From assembly GCF_900115475.1 (NCBI RefSeq), contig NZ_FOWP01000001.1, positions 682,001 to 746,000 of the forward strand: a DNA stretch of 64,000 nucleotides, in the 5' to 3' direction. Positions within the stretch are counted from its first letter, which is position 1, and each line of letters opens with the position of its first letter. Made by a program: the position numbers and the translations under genes. The stretch comes from Ectopseudomonas composti (GTDB taxonomy: Bacteria; Pseudomonadota; Gammaproteobacteria; Pseudomonadales; Pseudomonadaceae). Positions 48,568-61,193 of this stretch are shown here, piece after piece. The notes beneath the pieces were generated by a model, which was not told where the DNA came from, did not search any database, and worked only from the letters and a program-made list of their open reading frames with translations.

Positions 48568-49728
48568 TTATTGTGCGCGTTGCTCAAGCACTTCCACAGC
48601 CGGCAGTACCTTGCCCTCGACAAACTCGAGGAAGGCGCCGCCACCGGTGGAAATGTAGGAAATCTTCTCTGCCACGCCGTACTTGTCGATCGCCGCCAGG
48701 GTGTCGCCACCACCGGCGATGGAGAACGCCGAGCTCTCGGCGATGGCCAGGGCCAGGACCTTGGTGCCGTTGCCGAACTGATCGAACTCGAACACGCCGA
48801 CCGGACCGTTCCACAGAATGGTCTGCGAGGCTTTGAGCATTTCAGCGAACATCGCCGCAGTCTGCGGGCCGATGTCGAGGATCATGTCGTCCTCGGCCAC
48901 GTCGGCGACTGCCTTGATGGTGGCTTCGGCGTCTTCGGCGAAGGCCTTGGCCACGACCACGTCAACCGGCAGCGGTACGCTGACCTTGGCCGCGATGGCC
49001 TTGGCGGTGTCAACCAGATCGGCCTCGTACAGCGACTTGCCCACCGGCAGGCCGGCAGCGGCGAGGAAGGTGTTGGCGATGCCGCCACCGACGATCAGCG
49101 AGTCGCAGATATCGGCCAGGGAGTTGAGCACGTCGAGCTTGGTCGACACCTTGGAGCCGGCGACGATGGCCAGCATCGGCCGCGCCGGTTTGTCCAGGGC
49201 CTGGCCCAACGCGTCCAGCTCGGCAGCCAGCAGCGGGCCGGCACAAGCGACCTTGGCGAACTTGGCCACACCGTGGGTCGAACCCTGGGCGCGGTGGGCG
49301 GTACCGAAGGCGTCCATCACGAACACGTCGCACAGGGCAGCGTACTGCTGGGCCAGCTCGTCGGTGTTCTTCTTCTCGCCCTTGTTGAAGCGTACGTTCT
49401 CCAGCAGCACCAGCTCGCCGGCCTTGACCTCGACACCGCCGAGGTAGTCCTTGACCAGCGGCACATCGCGGCCGAGCGCCTTGCTCAGGTAGGCCGCGAC
49501 CGGCGCCAGGCTGTCTTCCTCGCTGTAGATGCCCTCTTCCGGGCGCCCCAGGTGCGAGCAGACCAGCACGGCAGCGCCCTTCTCCAGCGCCAGCTTGATG
49601 GTCGGCAAGGACGCGAGGATACGCGCGTCGCTCTTGACCACGCCGTCCTTCACCGGGACGTTGAGGTCTTCGCGGATCAACACGCGCTTACCGGCGAGGT
49701 CGAGGTCGGTCATCTTCAGAACGGTCAT
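48568..49728 (-). CDS. pgk: Phosphoglycerate kinase
   Basis: A 386-residue glycolytic/gluconeogenic kinase. The signature [19 protein letters not shown] at the N-terminus, [10 protein letters not shown], the substrate Arg region [12 protein letters not shown], and the nucleotide loop AGSKVSTK with the C-terminal GGGAFLEF are all present. The length is normal. The 12-bp gap after epd shows an epd-pgk operon. Confidence 0.97.
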   Translation of the reverse strand: MTVLKMTDLDLAGKRVLIREDLNVPVKDGVVKSDARILASLPTIKLALEKGAAVLVCSHLGRPEEGIYSEEDSLAPVAAYLSKALGRDVPLVKDYLGGVEVKAGELVLLENVRFNKGEKKNTDELAQQYAALCDVFVMDAFGTAHRAQGSTHGVAKFAKVACAGPLLAAELDALGQALDKPARPMLAIVAGSKVSTKLDVLNSLADICDSLIVGGGIANTFLAAAGLPVGKSLYEADLVDTAKAIAAKVSVPLPVDVVVAKAFAEDAEATIKAVADVAEDDMILDIGPQTAAMFAEMLKASQTILWNGPVGVFEFDQFGNGTKVLALAIAESSAFSIAGGGDTLAAIDKYGVAEKISYISTGGGAFLEFVEGKVLPAVEVLEQRAQ

Positions 49729-49740
49729 AGATTCAGTCCT

Positions 49741-50799
49741 TCACGGAGCAGGATTGGCTTGATTGGCTTGTAGGAGAAAATGTTCAGCAACATCGAGCAT
49801 GCGGTTGGCAAACCCCCACTCGTTGTCGAACCAGGCCAGCAGGTTGACCAGGCGCGGGCCGGACACGCGGGTCTGGCTGCCGTCGACGATGGCCGAGTGC
49901 GGGTCGTGGTTGAAGTCGCAGCTGGCGTGCGGCAGTTCGGTATAGGCCAGCAACCCCTTGAGTGGGCCACTTTCCGCCGCCTGACGCAGCACGCGATTGA
50001 TCTCTTCTGCAGAGGTATCGCGTGCGGTCTGCAGGGTGATGTCCAGGCACGAGACGTTGACCGTCGGCACCCGAATGGCCTTGGCCTGGATACGCCCGGC
50101 CAGTTCCGGCAGCAAGCGCTCGATACCGCGCGCCAGGCCGGTGGATACCGGGATCACCGACTGGAAGGCCGAGCGCGTGCGGCGCAGGTCTTCGTGGTGG
50201 TAGGCATCGATCACCGGTTGGTCGTTCATCGCCGAGTGGATGGTGGTAATGGAGACGTACTCCAGACCCACCACCTCATCGAGAAGTTTCAGCAGCGGCA
50301 CGCCGCAATTGGTGGTGCAGGACGCATTTGACACCAGGCGCTCGGCGCCGCTCAGGCATTGCTGATTGACGCCGTAGACCACCGTGGCATCGATATCCGC
50401 CTCACTGGCCATCGGCTGCGACAGCAGCACGCGCGGCGCACCGGCAGCGAGGAATCGCTCGGCATCGGCACGCGTGGTGTATTGCCCGGAGCATTCCAGC
50501 AGCAGGTCGATGTCCAGCGCCGCCCAGTCGATAGCCTCGGGTTCGCTCTGGCGCAGCACCTTCACGCAATCGCCGTTGATATGCAGGCAGTCGCCATCGA
50601 CCTTCACCTCGCCGGGAAAACGCCCGTGAGTGGAGTCGAAGCGAGTCAGATACTCGATGCTGGCCTGATCGGCCAGGTCGTTCAGCGCGACGATTTCCAG
50701 GCTCGCTGAATTGCCACGCTCGTGCAGCGCGCGCAGCACGCAACGGCCGATTCGGCCATAGCCGTTGAGGGCGACACGATAGGGGCGTTGTCGTGACAT
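49741..50799 (-). CDS. epd: Erythrose-4-phosphate dehydrogenase (GAPDH-like)
   Basis: A 352-residue GAPDH-family enzyme in the pgk-linked position of Epd. NAD motif NGYGRIGRCVLRAL at the N-terminus; catalytic SNASCTTNCG at about 159-168; the activating His in ITTIHSAMND; and WFDNEWGFANRM at the end. It makes 4-phosphoerythronate for pyridoxal-5-phosphate synthesis; a pure GAPDH role cannot be excluded. The start MSRQRPYRVALNG is the conserved one. The frame upstream runs into the repeat at 50827-50894. Confidence 0.93.
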   Translation of the reverse strand: MSRQRPYRVALNGYGRIGRCVLRALHERGNSASLEIVALNDLADQASIEYLTRFDSTHGRFPGEVKVDGDCLHINGDCVKVLRQSEPEAIDWAALDIDLLLECSGQYTTRADAERFLAAGAPRVLLSQPMASEADIDATVVYGVNQQCLSGAERLVSNASCTTNCGVPLLKLLDEVVGLEYVSITTIHSAMNDQPVIDAYHHEDLRRTRSAFQSVIPVSTGLARGIERLLPELAGRIQAKAIRVPTVNVSCLDITLQTARDTSAEEINRVLRQAAESGPLKGLLAYTELPHASCDFNHDPHSAIVDGSQTRVSGPRLVNLLAWFDNEWGFANRMLDVAEHFLLQANQANPAP

Positions 50800-50826
50800 A
50801 GGCGCTCGCAAGGCAAAAGGAACCCG

Positions 50827-50894
50827 GTAGGAGCGAGCTCTGCTCGCGAACCCTGCGCGAGGCAAACAGCTTCGCGAGCAGAGCTCGCTCCTAC
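50827..50894. repeat. Perfect long palindrome between tkt and epd
   Basis: Perfect 24-bp arms (beginning GTAGGAGCGAGCTCTGCTCG) around a 20-bp loop. It is a variant of the GTAGGAGCGG family and the longest perfect stem in that family here. It lies 7 bp after the tkt stop and 27 bp before the epd start. Confidence 0.9.
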
Positions 50895-50901
50895 GGAAGG
50901 G

Positions 50902-52902
50902 TCAGGCGTCCAGCAGTTCTTCGGCGGTGGCGACGATGTTGTCGACGGTGAAACCGAAGTGCTCGAACAGAGCCGGAGCCGGGGCCGACTCGCCGAAGCT
51001 GGTCATGCCGATGATGCGACCCTCCAGGCCCACGTACTTGTACCAGTAGTCGGCATGCGAGGCCTCGATGGCGATGCGCGCACCAACCTGCAGCGGCAGC
51101 ACGTCCTGCTTGTAGCCAGCGTCCTGGGCATCGAACACGCTGGTCGACGGCATCGACACCACGCGCACCTTGCGGCCGGCAGCGGTCAGTTTGTCGTAGG
51201 CGGCAACGGCCAAGCCGACTTCCGAACCGGTGGCGATCAGGATCAGCTCCGGCTCGCCGGCGCTGTCCTTCAGCACGTAGCCACCGCGCGCGACATCGGC
51301 CAGTTGCTGGGCGTCGCGTGCTTGGTGCGGCAGGTTCTGGCGGCTGAACACCAGGGCGCTGGGGCCGTCGGCGCGCTCGATGGCGTATTTCCAGGCCACG
51401 GCGGATTCCACGGCATCGGCCGGGCGCCAGGTGTCGAGGTTCGGCGTGCCACGCAGGCTGGCCAATTGCTCGATCGGCTGGTGGGTCGGGCCGTCTTCGC
51501 CAAGGCCGATGGAGTCGTGGGTGAACACGTACAGCACACGCTTCTTCATCAGCGCGGACATACGCACGGCGTTGCGCGCGTACTCCATGAAGATCAGGAA
51601 GGTCGCGCCGTACGGCACGAAGCCGCCATGCAGGGCGATGCCGTTCATGATCGCGCTCATGCCGAACTCACGCACGCCGTAGAACATGTAGTTGCCGGAG
51701 GCGTCTTCAGCGGAGACGCCTTTGCAGCCTTTCCACAGGGTCAGGTTGGAGCCGGCCAGGTCGGCCGAACCACCGAGGAACTCCGGCAGCAGCGGGCCGA
51801 AGGCATTCAGCGCGTTCTGGCTGGCCTTGCGGCTGGCGATGGTCTCGCCCTTCTCGGCGACGTCCTTGATGTAAGCAGCGGCCTTCTCGGCGAAGTCGGC
51901 CGGCAGCTCACCGGCAATGCGGCGCTTGAACTCGGCAGCCAGCTCGGGATGGGCAGCGGCGTAGGCAGCGAACTTGTCGTTCCAGGCGGCTTCGGCGGCA
52001 GCGCCGGCGGCCTTGGCGTCCCACTCGGCGTAGATTTCGGCCGGGACTTCGAACGGGCCATGGTTCCAGCCCAGGTTGGCGCGGGTCAGGGCGATTTCGT
52101 CGTTGCCCAGCGGCGCACCGTGGCACTCTTCCTTGCCCTGCTTGTTCGGCGAACCAAAACCGATGGTGGTTTTGCAGCAGATCAGGGTCGGTTGATCCGT
52201 GGTCTTGCGGGCGGTATCGATGGCGATCTTGATTTCTTCGGCGTCGTGGCCGTCGACGTTGCGAATCACCTGCCAGCCGTAGGCTTCGAAGCGCTTCGGC
52301 GTATCGTCGGTGAACCAGCCCTCGACTTCACCGTCGATGGAAATGCCGTTGTCGTCGTAGAAAGCGACCAGTTTGCCCAAGCCCAGGGTGCCGGCCAGCG
52401 AGCAGACTTCATGGCTGATGCCTTCCATCATGCAGCCGTCGCCGAGGAACACGTAGGTGTTGTGGTCGACGATATCGTGCCCTTCACGGTTGAACTGCGC
52501 GCCCAGCACCTTCTCGGCGATGGCGAAACCGACGGCGTTGGCGATGCCCTGGCCGAGCGGGCCGGTGGTGGTCTCGACGCCCGGGGTGTAGCCGTATTCC
52601 GGGTGGCCCGGCGTCCTGCTGTGCAGCTGACGGAAGTTCTTCAGGTCGTCGATCGACAAGTCGTAGCCGGTCAGGTGCAGCAGCGAGTAGATCAGCATCG
52701 AACCATGGCCGTTGGACAGCACGAAGCGGTCACGATCGGCGAAGTTCGGGTTGCTCGGATTGTGTTTGAGGTAGTCGCGCCACAACACTTCGGCGATGTC
52801 CGCCATACCCATGGGGGCACCGGGGTGGCCGCTGTTGGCTTTCTGCACGGCATCCATGCTGAGGGCACGAATGGCATTGGCTCGCTCACGACGGCTGGGC
52901 AT
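50902..52902 (-). CDS. tkt: Transketolase
   Basis: A 666-residue thiamine-diphosphate enzyme of the pentose phosphate pathway. The N-terminal [26 protein letters not shown], the ThDP motif [12 protein letters not shown] through [11 protein letters not shown], the phosphate-binding [24 protein letters not shown] and the transketolase motif [21 protein letters not shown] are all intact. The start [14 protein letters not shown] is the conserved Pseudomonas start. It supplies erythrose-4-phosphate for Epd downstream. Confidence 0.97.
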   Translation of the reverse strand: MPSRRERANAIRALSMDAVQKANSGHPGAPMGMADIAEVLWRDYLKHNPSNPNFADRDRFVLSNGHGSMLIYSLLHLTGYDLSIDDLKNFRQLHSRTPGHPEYGYTPGVETTTGPLGQGIANAVGFAIAEKVLGAQFNREGHDIVDHNTYVFLGDGCMMEGISHEVCSLAGTLGLGKLVAFYDDNGISIDGEVEGWFTDDTPKRFEAYGWQVIRNVDGHDAEEIKIAIDTARKTTDQPTLICCKTTIGFGSPNKQGKEECHGAPLGNDEIALTRANLGWNHGPFEVPAEIYAEWDAKAAGAAAEAAWNDKFAAYAAAHPELAAEFKRRIAGELPADFAEKAAAYIKDVAEKGETIASRKASQNALNAFGPLLPEFLGGSADLAGSNLTLWKGCKGVSAEDASGNYMFYGVREFGMSAIMNGIALHGGFVPYGATFLIFMEYARNAVRMSALMKKRVLYVFTHDSIGLGEDGPTHQPIEQLASLRGTPNLDTWRPADAVESAVAWKYAIERADGPSALVFSRQNLPHQARDAQQLADVARGGYVLKDSAGEPELILIATGSEVGLAVAAYDKLTAAGRKVRVVSMPSTSVFDAQDAGYKQDVLPLQVGARIAIEASHADYWYKYVGLEGRIIGMTSFGESAPAPALFEHFGFTVDNIVATAEELLDA

Positions 52903-53010
52903 CGCTGAATCTCCTACGGGGGCTGCTTCTGAATGAAGGGGGCGAAAAAGGCGTCCATTTTCGCCCAGCCGAGCCCCGCGGGGCAATGACAGATGGTCGT
53001 AGAGCGCAAA

Positions 53011-54165
53011 TCAGCTCGTCTGTTCGCTCAGCACGCTCACCGCAGGACTGCCCGGCCCGCCCAGACAGGGCGCCTGAAACAACTCGCCATGCCAGACGCC
53101 AGCTAGCGTGCGACTGAACACCAGCGACCACACCGCCGCCAGTTGAATCGCCAGTGCCACGCCGACCAGGGTGAAGAAGGTCAGCCCGGTCAGTGCCTGC
53201 AGCTCGAAAGTAGCCAGGGCGAACACCCCCAGCGGGAAGGTGAAGCCCCACCAGCCGAGGTTGAACGGCATGTTGTCGCGAATGTAGTGACGGGTGAACA
53301 GCGTCGCGATCACCAGCCACCACAACCCTGCGCCCCACAGCGCCAGGCCGCCGATCAAACCGAGATCACGCGCCAGTTCGGCAGCGCTGGCCAGGGGCGT
53401 ACCAGCGAACGCCAGCGGCGCCGCCTGGCCCATGCTCAGCAGCCCCAGGCAGCCGGTCGCCAGCGGCCCCAACGGCAGCCAGCTGGTGGCGGCAAAATCG
53501 GTATCCGGCAATTTGTGCAGGGCCAGGCGCAGCAGCACCAGGGTGATCAGCGAGAACGCCAGCGACAGCGACAGGCCCCAGAGCACGAAGCCGGCCACCA
53601 GCAATTGCTGCGCGGCCGCGGCGCCCAGGTGCGGCGCCAGCGCACCCGCCGTACTGGCGGCGACCTCGGGTGCGACGATAGGTAGCAGCCACACCGCAGT
53701 GAGTTTCTCCAGCGCATGATGCTGACGGGTGAACATCAGATAGGGCACCAGCAAGGCACCGAGCAGCGCCAGTGCCGCATCCAGCCACCACAAGGCATGC
53801 GCCAGCGCGTAGACACCCTCGCCCCAGCGCGGCACGCCAAACAGCAGCAGCCCCTTGATCAGCACCGCCAGGCCCATCGGGATGGCGCCAAGGAACATCG
53901 ACTGCACCGGATGCAGCAGCATCGGCCAGACGGTGTCGCGAAACAGCGCCAGGCGCAGCAGAAACAGCGCCGTGAACAGGGCGAACAGGCTGACAGCGAA
54001 GAACCACAGGCCTTCGGCCAGCAGCGCCAGGCCGGGCAGGCGCCAAGGCAGATGGGCGATCACTAGCGCCAGCACACCGGTGCCCATGGTCATGGCGAAC
54101 CAGTTGGGCGTGAAGTGACGGATGAAGGCGAGAGGCTCGGGCAAACGACTGAAAGGGCGCGGCAT
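53011..54165 (-). CDS. TDT/SLAC1-family transporter
   Basis: A 384-residue inner-membrane protein with about ten helices of the tellurite-resistance/dicarboxylate transporter (TehA, Mae1, SLAC1) family. Signatures are FTPNWFAMTMGTGVLAL, HPVQSMFLGAIPMGLA and FNLGWWGFTFPLGVFALAT. The closest bacterial logic is anion export (sulfite or a dicarboxylate). The divergent LysR regulator of YeiE/CysL type (54276) suggests a sulfite connection. The start MPRPFSRLPEPLAF is chosen over a frame reading into the promoter. Confidence 0.83.
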   Translation of the reverse strand: MPRPFSRLPEPLAFIRHFTPNWFAMTMGTGVLALVIAHLPWRLPGLALLAEGLWFFAVSLFALFTALFLLRLALFRDTVWPMLLHPVQSMFLGAIPMGLAVLIKGLLLFGVPRWGEGVYALAHALWWLDAALALLGALLVPYLMFTRQHHALEKLTAVWLLPIVAPEVAASTAGALAPHLGAAAAQQLLVAGFVLWGLSLSLAFSLITLVLLRLALHKLPDTDFAATSWLPLGPLATGCLGLLSMGQAAPLAFAGTPLASAAELARDLGLIGGLALWGAGLWWLVIATLFTRHYIRDNMPFNLGWWGFTFPLGVFALATFELQALTGLTFFTLVGVALAIQLAAVWSLVFSRTLAGVWHGELFQAPCLGGPGSPAVSVLSEQTS

Positions 54166-54220
54166 GAATCGGGTTGTCCCGTGACATGAGTGATGGCGCA
54201 AGGTTAAGAATTGGCTTGCC

Positions 54221-54237
54221 ATATGAAAAATACATAT
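54221..54237. promoter_or_regulatory. Candidate LysR dyad between TDT and LysR genes
   Basis: ATATGAAAAATACATAT, a dyad with 5-bp arms and a 7-bp spacer in the 110-bp divergent gap. It is the only symmetrical AT-rich site I see there, and it is consistent with, but not proof of, a LysR binding box. Confidence 0.45.
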
Positions 54238-54275
54238 TCAGCATCCAATGCATACCTTTTGTTTATGCATGGCCC

Positions 54276-55157
54276 ATGAATCTCCATCACCTGAAGGTCT
54301 TCCTTGCCGTGGCAGAAGCCGGCAGCATCAGTGCCGGCGCCGAGCGCCTGCACATCAGCCAGCCGGCGGTCACCCGTGAAATTCGCGACCTCGAAGTCAG
54401 CCTTGACCTGCGTCTGTTCGACCGCCTGCCGCGCGGTGTGCAACTGACCGAAGGCGGCCTGCGCCTGCTCGACTACGCCCAGCGCATCTTCAGCCTGGAG
54501 CGCGCCGCCGAGCGCGACCTGCGCGACTTCGCCCAACTGGAACAGGGCGAACTGCACCTGGGCGCCAGCGCCACGCTCGGCTCCTACTTGCTGCCGCCTC
54601 TGCTCACCCGCTTCCGCGCCCTGCATCCACAGATATTCGTCAGCCTGGAAGTGAGCAATACCGACGTCGTGACCCGGCAACTGGACGAAGGCCGCATCAG
54701 CCTGGGCTTCGTCGAAGGCCCGTTCGCGCGCACCGACTACGCGCATCGCCTGCTGGCGCGCGACGCCTTGCTGCCGGTGGCTGCGCCGCACCATCCGCTG
54801 GCCGCCAGCGACACGCTCGCGGCCGAGAGACTGCAGGATTACCCGCTGTATATGCGCGAGCCAGGCTCCGGCGCGCGCGTCAGCGTCGAGCAGGCCTACC
54901 GCGCCCACGGCCTCGAACCCCGTACCGGTATGGCTATCGGCAGCACCGAGGCGCTCAAGCGCCTGCTCGCCGACGGCCAGGGCATTGCCTGGCTGTCGCA
55001 GCGGGTGGTGGAGCGCGAACTGGCCAGCGGCGAACTGCGCCATCTGCCAGTGCAAGACCTGCAGATCGAGCGTGAACTGCATGTGCTGTGGCGCCTGGGC
55101 GCCAGCCTGAGCCCGGCACCCGCGGCTTTCCTGGCGTTGGCTCAGGTGCCGGAGTAA
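54276..55157 (+). CDS. LysR-family regulator, YeiE/CysL-like
   Basis: A 293-residue LysR regulator with an N-terminal winged helix (VFLAVAEAGSISAGAERLHISQPAVTREIRDLE) and an effector domain (about 90-290). The effector part (GASATLGSYLLPPLLTRF, LDEGRISLGFVEGP, GSGARVSVEQAY, QGIAWLSQRVVE) closely resembles E. coli YeiE and Bacillus CysL, sulfur/sulfite-linked regulators. The start MNLHHLKVF is the conserved LysR start. It is divergent from the TDT transporter, which it likely controls. Confidence 0.88.
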   Translation: MNLHHLKVFLAVAEAGSISAGAERLHISQPAVTREIRDLEVSLDLRLFDRLPRGVQLTEGGLRLLDYAQRIFSLERAAERDLRDFAQLEQGELHLGASATLGSYLLPPLLTRFRALHPQIFVSLEVSNTDVVTRQLDEGRISLGFVEGPFARTDYAHRLLARDALLPVAAPHHPLAASDTLAAERLQDYPLYMREPGSGARVSVEQAYRAHGLEPRTGMAIGSTEALKRLLADGQGIAWLSQRVVERELASGELRHLPVQDLQIERELHVLWRLGASLSPAPAAFLALAQVPE

Positions 55158-55199
55158 CAGCAATACCAATATCAAAACTTTTTGATATTGGTATTGCTG
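55158..55199. promoter_or_regulatory. Perfect 19-bp hairpin/operator upstream of the ArsR-metK pair
   Basis: The inverted arms CAGCAATACCAATATCAAA are perfectly complementary around a 4-bp centre (ACTT). It starts right after the LysR stop codon and ends just before the ArsR-MTase region. It is AT-rich with no T-tail, so it fits an operator (core ATATCAA...TTGATAT) better than a terminator. SahR-type regulators control metK through such palindromes. Confidence 0.7.
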
Positions 55200-55230
55200 T
55201 ATGAAAAATGACCGACTAGACTGCGCCACC

Positions 55231-56232
55231 ATGACCCTGCGCGCACCCCAGCTGGAATTCGACCCCTGCGACGAGCTCGCCGCCCTGTGCAAGGCCGGCG
55301 GCGATTCGCTGCGCCTGAACGTGCTGCGTGTGCTGAGCAACGATTCGTTCGGCGTGCTGGAGCTGGCGCAGATCTTCGCCATCGGCCAATCGGGCATGAG
55401 CCATCACCTCAAGGTCCTGGCCCAGGCCGGCCTGGTCGCCACGCGCCGTGAGGGCAACGCGATCTTCTATCGCCGCGCCCTGCCCAATGGCCGCCTGCAC
55501 GCCGCCCTGCTGGACGATATCGACGAGCTGCCGCTACCTGGCGATGTGCAGGCGCGTATCGCCACCGTGCACCAGCAGCGCGCCACCGTCAGCCGCGATT
55601 TCTTCGCGCGTATGGCCACCAGCTTTCAGGCCCAGCAGGATTTGATCGCCGGCTTGCCGCAGTACCGCGACAGCCTGCTGGCGCTACTCGACGCACTGGG
55701 CTTCGCCGCCAGCGCCACAGCGCTGGAAATCGGCCCTGGCGACGGCGCCTTTCTGCCCGAGCTGGCGCGTCGCTTCGCGCAGGTCACGGCACTGGACAAC
55801 AGCCCGGCCATGCTCGAGCTGGCCCGCCAGCGCTGCGCCGCTGAAAGCCTGCATAACGTCGAGCTGAAACTGGCCGATGCACTGCAGGACGAGCAGCTTG
55901 CCGCCGATTGCGTGGTGCTGAACATGGTGCTGCACCATTTCGCCACGCCGGCCGACGCCTTTCGCAAACTGGCCGGCCTGGTCGCGCCGGGCGGCAGCCT
56001 GCTGCTCAGCGAGCTGTGCAGCCACGACCAGAGCTGGGCACGCGAAGCCTGCGGCGACCTCTGGCTCGGCTTCGAACAGGAAGACCTGGCGCGCTGGGCG
56101 ACGGCCGCCGGCCTGACGCCAGGCGAAAGCCTCTACATAGGCCTGAGAAACGGCTTTCAAATTCAATTACGGCACTTTGCCAAACCCGATGCGCACAGCG
56201 CCTTCAGCCTCCGGCAAGAAAGGAACCGATAG
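55231..56232 (+). CDS. sahR: ArsR-methyltransferase regulator, SahR-like
   Basis: A 333-residue fusion. The N-terminal ArsR winged helix (about 10-95; LRLNVLRVLSNDSFGVLELAQIF, SGMSHHLKVLAQAGLVATRREG) is joined to a SAM-dependent methyltransferase domain (about 145-290; ALEIGPGDGAFLPEL, LDNSPAMLELAR, VLNMVLHHFATPADAF). This architecture next to metK matches the SAH-responsive regulator SahR. ATG 55231 is preferred; ATG 55201 directly follows the hairpin without a ribosome site. The stop codon abuts the metK ATG. Confidence 0.8.
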   Translation: MTLRAPQLEFDPCDELAALCKAGGDSLRLNVLRVLSNDSFGVLELAQIFAIGQSGMSHHLKVLAQAGLVATRREGNAIFYRRALPNGRLHAALLDDIDELPLPGDVQARIATVHQQRATVSRDFFARMATSFQAQQDLIAGLPQYRDSLLALLDALGFAASATALEIGPGDGAFLPELARRFAQVTALDNSPAMLELARQRCAAESLHNVELKLADALQDEQLAADCVVLNMVLHHFATPADAFRKLAGLVAPGGSLLLSELCSHDQSWAREACGDLWLGFEQEDLARWATAAGLTPGESLYIGLRNGFQIQLRHFAKPDAHSAFSLRQERNR

Positions 56233-57423
<1,191 letters not shown>

Positions 57424-57444
57424 ACCCGCCGCCGTACGCGAAAA

Positions 57445-57480
57445 CAAAAAACCGATGCCGGCAACGGCATCGGTTTTTTC
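57445..57480. terminator. Bidirectional terminator after metK
   Basis: The 10-bp stem ACCGATGCCG/CGGCATCGGT with GCAA loop is flanked by an A-run (minus-strand T-run) and a T-run, serving both metK and the convergent lipoprotein gene. Confidence 0.9.
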
Positions 57481-57501
57481 ATGCCTGCAGATCGCGGCGG
57501 C

Positions 57502-58242
57502 TTACCAGCTCACCTCGATACTGCTGGCCTGCATGGTGCCCTGCACATTGCTCATGCGCAGGGGCAAACCGGCGAACTTGCCCGAAGCGATGATCCACTG
57601 CTGCCAGGTGGTTTTCGGCACCATGCTGCCTTCGGTCGAGAACTCCATCTTACAGGTATCGAAGGCACCGAACGCCGTCTCGATACGCTCACGCCCTTGG
57701 TACGTCACCGTGTTGGTCAGCTTCATGACGAAGGGCTCCGCCCCTGGCTGCACCGTGATCGAGTCGAAGCTGACCGAATGGGTCTGGTCCTGAGGCAAAT
57801 CCGCAGGCACGGAAAAGCTCGGCTGGTTATAGCTTTCGTTGATGGCCGGCTGGGTCATCACGCTGCCATACCAATGAACGACGCCATCGACGACGTTGCC
57901 GTAAGCATCCGCCACCGTACCCACGCTGTTCTCGGTATGAGTGCGATAGGCACTCTGCCCACGATAGGTCGCCAGCTCTGCAACCGTATTGACGTCGCGC
58001 TGGCCATCGGTGGTGATCGTCCAGGTATTGCCGACCGTGCGCATGGCCGGCGCATCGAGACAGGCCGCACTGCCGCCGCTGGCGGCTGCCGCAACGTGAA
58101 CGGCCTCGGCAGGCACGACAACTGCAGCCTCGCTGGCAGCACCGGCCTCGGCGACCGGTTTGTCAGCGCCATCACCACAACCGACTAGCACCGCCATGGC
58201 CAGTAGAGGCGTGATTCGCTTGATGAAACGCATATCCTGCAT
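57502..58242 (-). CDS. Putative lipoprotein, unknown function
   Basis: A 246-residue lipoprotein with lipobox AMAVLVGC (Cys at about 22), then an Ala/Val-rich linker and a beta-rich domain (TWTITTDGQRDVNTVAELATYRG, GAFDTCKMEFSTEGS). I do not recognise the family. The start MQDMRFIKR is chosen because AGAGGG lies 8 bp upstream; the frame extending another 100 codons is not credible (it runs through the ligB promoter). Confidence 0.75.
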   Translation of the reverse strand: MQDMRFIKRITPLLAMAVLVGCGDGADKPVAEAGAASEAAVVVPAEAVHVAAAASGGSAACLDAPAMRTVGNTWTITTDGQRDVNTVAELATYRGQSAYRTHTENSVGTVADAYGNVVDGVVHWYGSVMTQPAINESYNQPSFSVPADLPQDQTHSVSFDSITVQPGAEPFVMKLTNTVTYQGRERIETAFGAFDTCKMEFSTEGSMVPKTTWQQWIIASGKFAGLPLRMSNVQGTMQASSIEVSW

Positions 58243-58372
58243 ATGAAAGTCCCTCTGAATGAACGAGCGCCCTGCCAACCCTGATCGGGCTACCGTCGAA
58301 CAGGGTAGTAGACATGCTTCGCAGCTTGCCGTGCCTCGGTCATGTTTTCGCATCGACGCCTGACACTGGTGA

Positions 58373-60160
<1,788 letters not shown>

Positions 60161-60243
60161 CTCGGATCAGTAGATGCGGCGCTCGGGTCGAACCTCGCGC
60201 AGTAACCGGGGTCACTTCGAATAGACATTCAGGAGGAGAGATC

Positions 60244-60639
60244 ATGATTCGTCAAACCGCCTTGCTCGGCCTGCTACTGGCCGCCAATCTCAACGCCACG
60301 CCCATCCTCGCTGCGGAAGCCGACGGTGGCTGCGCAGCCAAGCGCCAGGTCATCGAGGAGAAGATCGAAGCCGCGCGCAAGCACGGCAACTCGCAGCAAC
60401 TGGATGGCCTGCAAAGGGCGCTGGGCAATGTGGAAATAAATTGCGATGACGCCACCCTGCACAGTGATCGCCTCGCCAGCGTCGAAGAGGCCCGCCAGGA
60501 AGTCCAGGAGCGCGAGATGGACCTGCGCGAAGCGCTAGGCAAAGGCGATCAGGACAAGATCGCCAAGCGTCAGGCCAAGCTGGCTGAGGCGCGCGCTGAG
60601 TTGGAACAGGCCGAGGCCGAAGCGCGCGCCGATCAGTAA
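60244..60639 (+). CDS. DUF1090 periplasmic protein
   Basis: A 131-residue protein with a signal peptide (LLLAANLNATPILAAEA) and a long helical, charged mature part (CAAKRQVIEEKIEAARKHGN, VEEARQEVQEREMDLREALGKGD) typical of DUF1090 (YqjC). The two Cys (CAAKR, INCDD) probably form a disulfide. The function is unknown. GGAGG precedes the start. Its 3' end overlaps the convergent cytochrome gene by 7 bp. Confidence 0.85.
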   Translation: MIRQTALLGLLLAANLNATPILAAEADGGCAAKRQVIEEKIEAARKHGNSQQLDGLQRALGNVEINCDDATLHSDRLASVEEARQEVQEREMDLREALGKGDQDKIAKRQAKLAEARAELEQAEAEARADQ

Positions 60640-61082
60640 GCGCGAAACGCCTTGTGGCAGGCCTCGCAACTGTCCTCGACGGCCTGCACCGCCGGCTCCA
60701 GTTCGGCGCGACGTAACGGCGGCGCCGTCGTCGCCTGCACCAGTGCAGCAGTGGCCTGCTCCAGATCGCGGGCCATTTTCTGGAACTGCTCCTGGCGCTC
60801 CCACACATCAGGATTGGCCTTGCTGCGTTCGTCATCACGAACCTGCGGAAAATGCTGCCAGGGCTCGTGCGATAGTCGCTCCAGCTTGGCGGCGCCAGCG
60901 ATGAAACCGGCTTCGTCGTAGGGAATGCGGCCACGCAGCATGCCGCCGAGGTCTTCGCTGACCTTGAGCATCTCCTTGAACGCCGCCTGGCGCTTGCCCA
61001 GCGGCGAATTGGGATCGACCCCACCACAGGCGGCCAGAGCCAAGCAGACGCAGGTGAGCAGGAGAATTTTCTTCGGGGTCAT
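60633..61082 (-). CDS. Cytochrome c'-like lipoprotein
   Basis: A 149-residue helical protein with lipobox LALAACGG and a C-terminal haem motif CEACHKAFR, the class II (cytochrome c') arrangement of a four-helix bundle with haem near the C-terminus. It should sit at the membrane on the periplasmic side. ATG at 61082 (MTPKKILLL) with GGAAG 8 bp upstream is preferred to the GTG two codons earlier. The electron or gas-binding role is unknown. Confidence 0.85.
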   Translation of the reverse strand: MTPKKILLLTCVCLALAACGGVDPNSPLGKRQAAFKEMLKVSEDLGGMLRGRIPYDEAGFIAGAAKLERLSHEPWQHFPQVRDDERSKANPDVWERQEQFQKMARDLEQATAALVQATTAPPLRRAELEPAVQAVEDSCEACHKAFRAY

Positions 61083-61193
61083 CGACACGACTTCCGGGCG
61101 ACAAGGGGCCGCCAGTATCGCGGCTCATCCTGGCCTGGCCAAGCGACCTCTTGTCACAACTGCTGCCGTTTGTGTGCATTGGTCAGCCTGGGT

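Noticed and set aside
50959..52908. 649-residue open frame on the plus strand
   Set aside because: Antisense to tkt, which is fully intact on the minus strand.
55158..55199. Hairpin as a rho-independent terminator of the LysR gene
   Set aside because: The stem is AT-rich and not followed by a T-run, and it lies where an operator of the ArsR-metK unit is expected.
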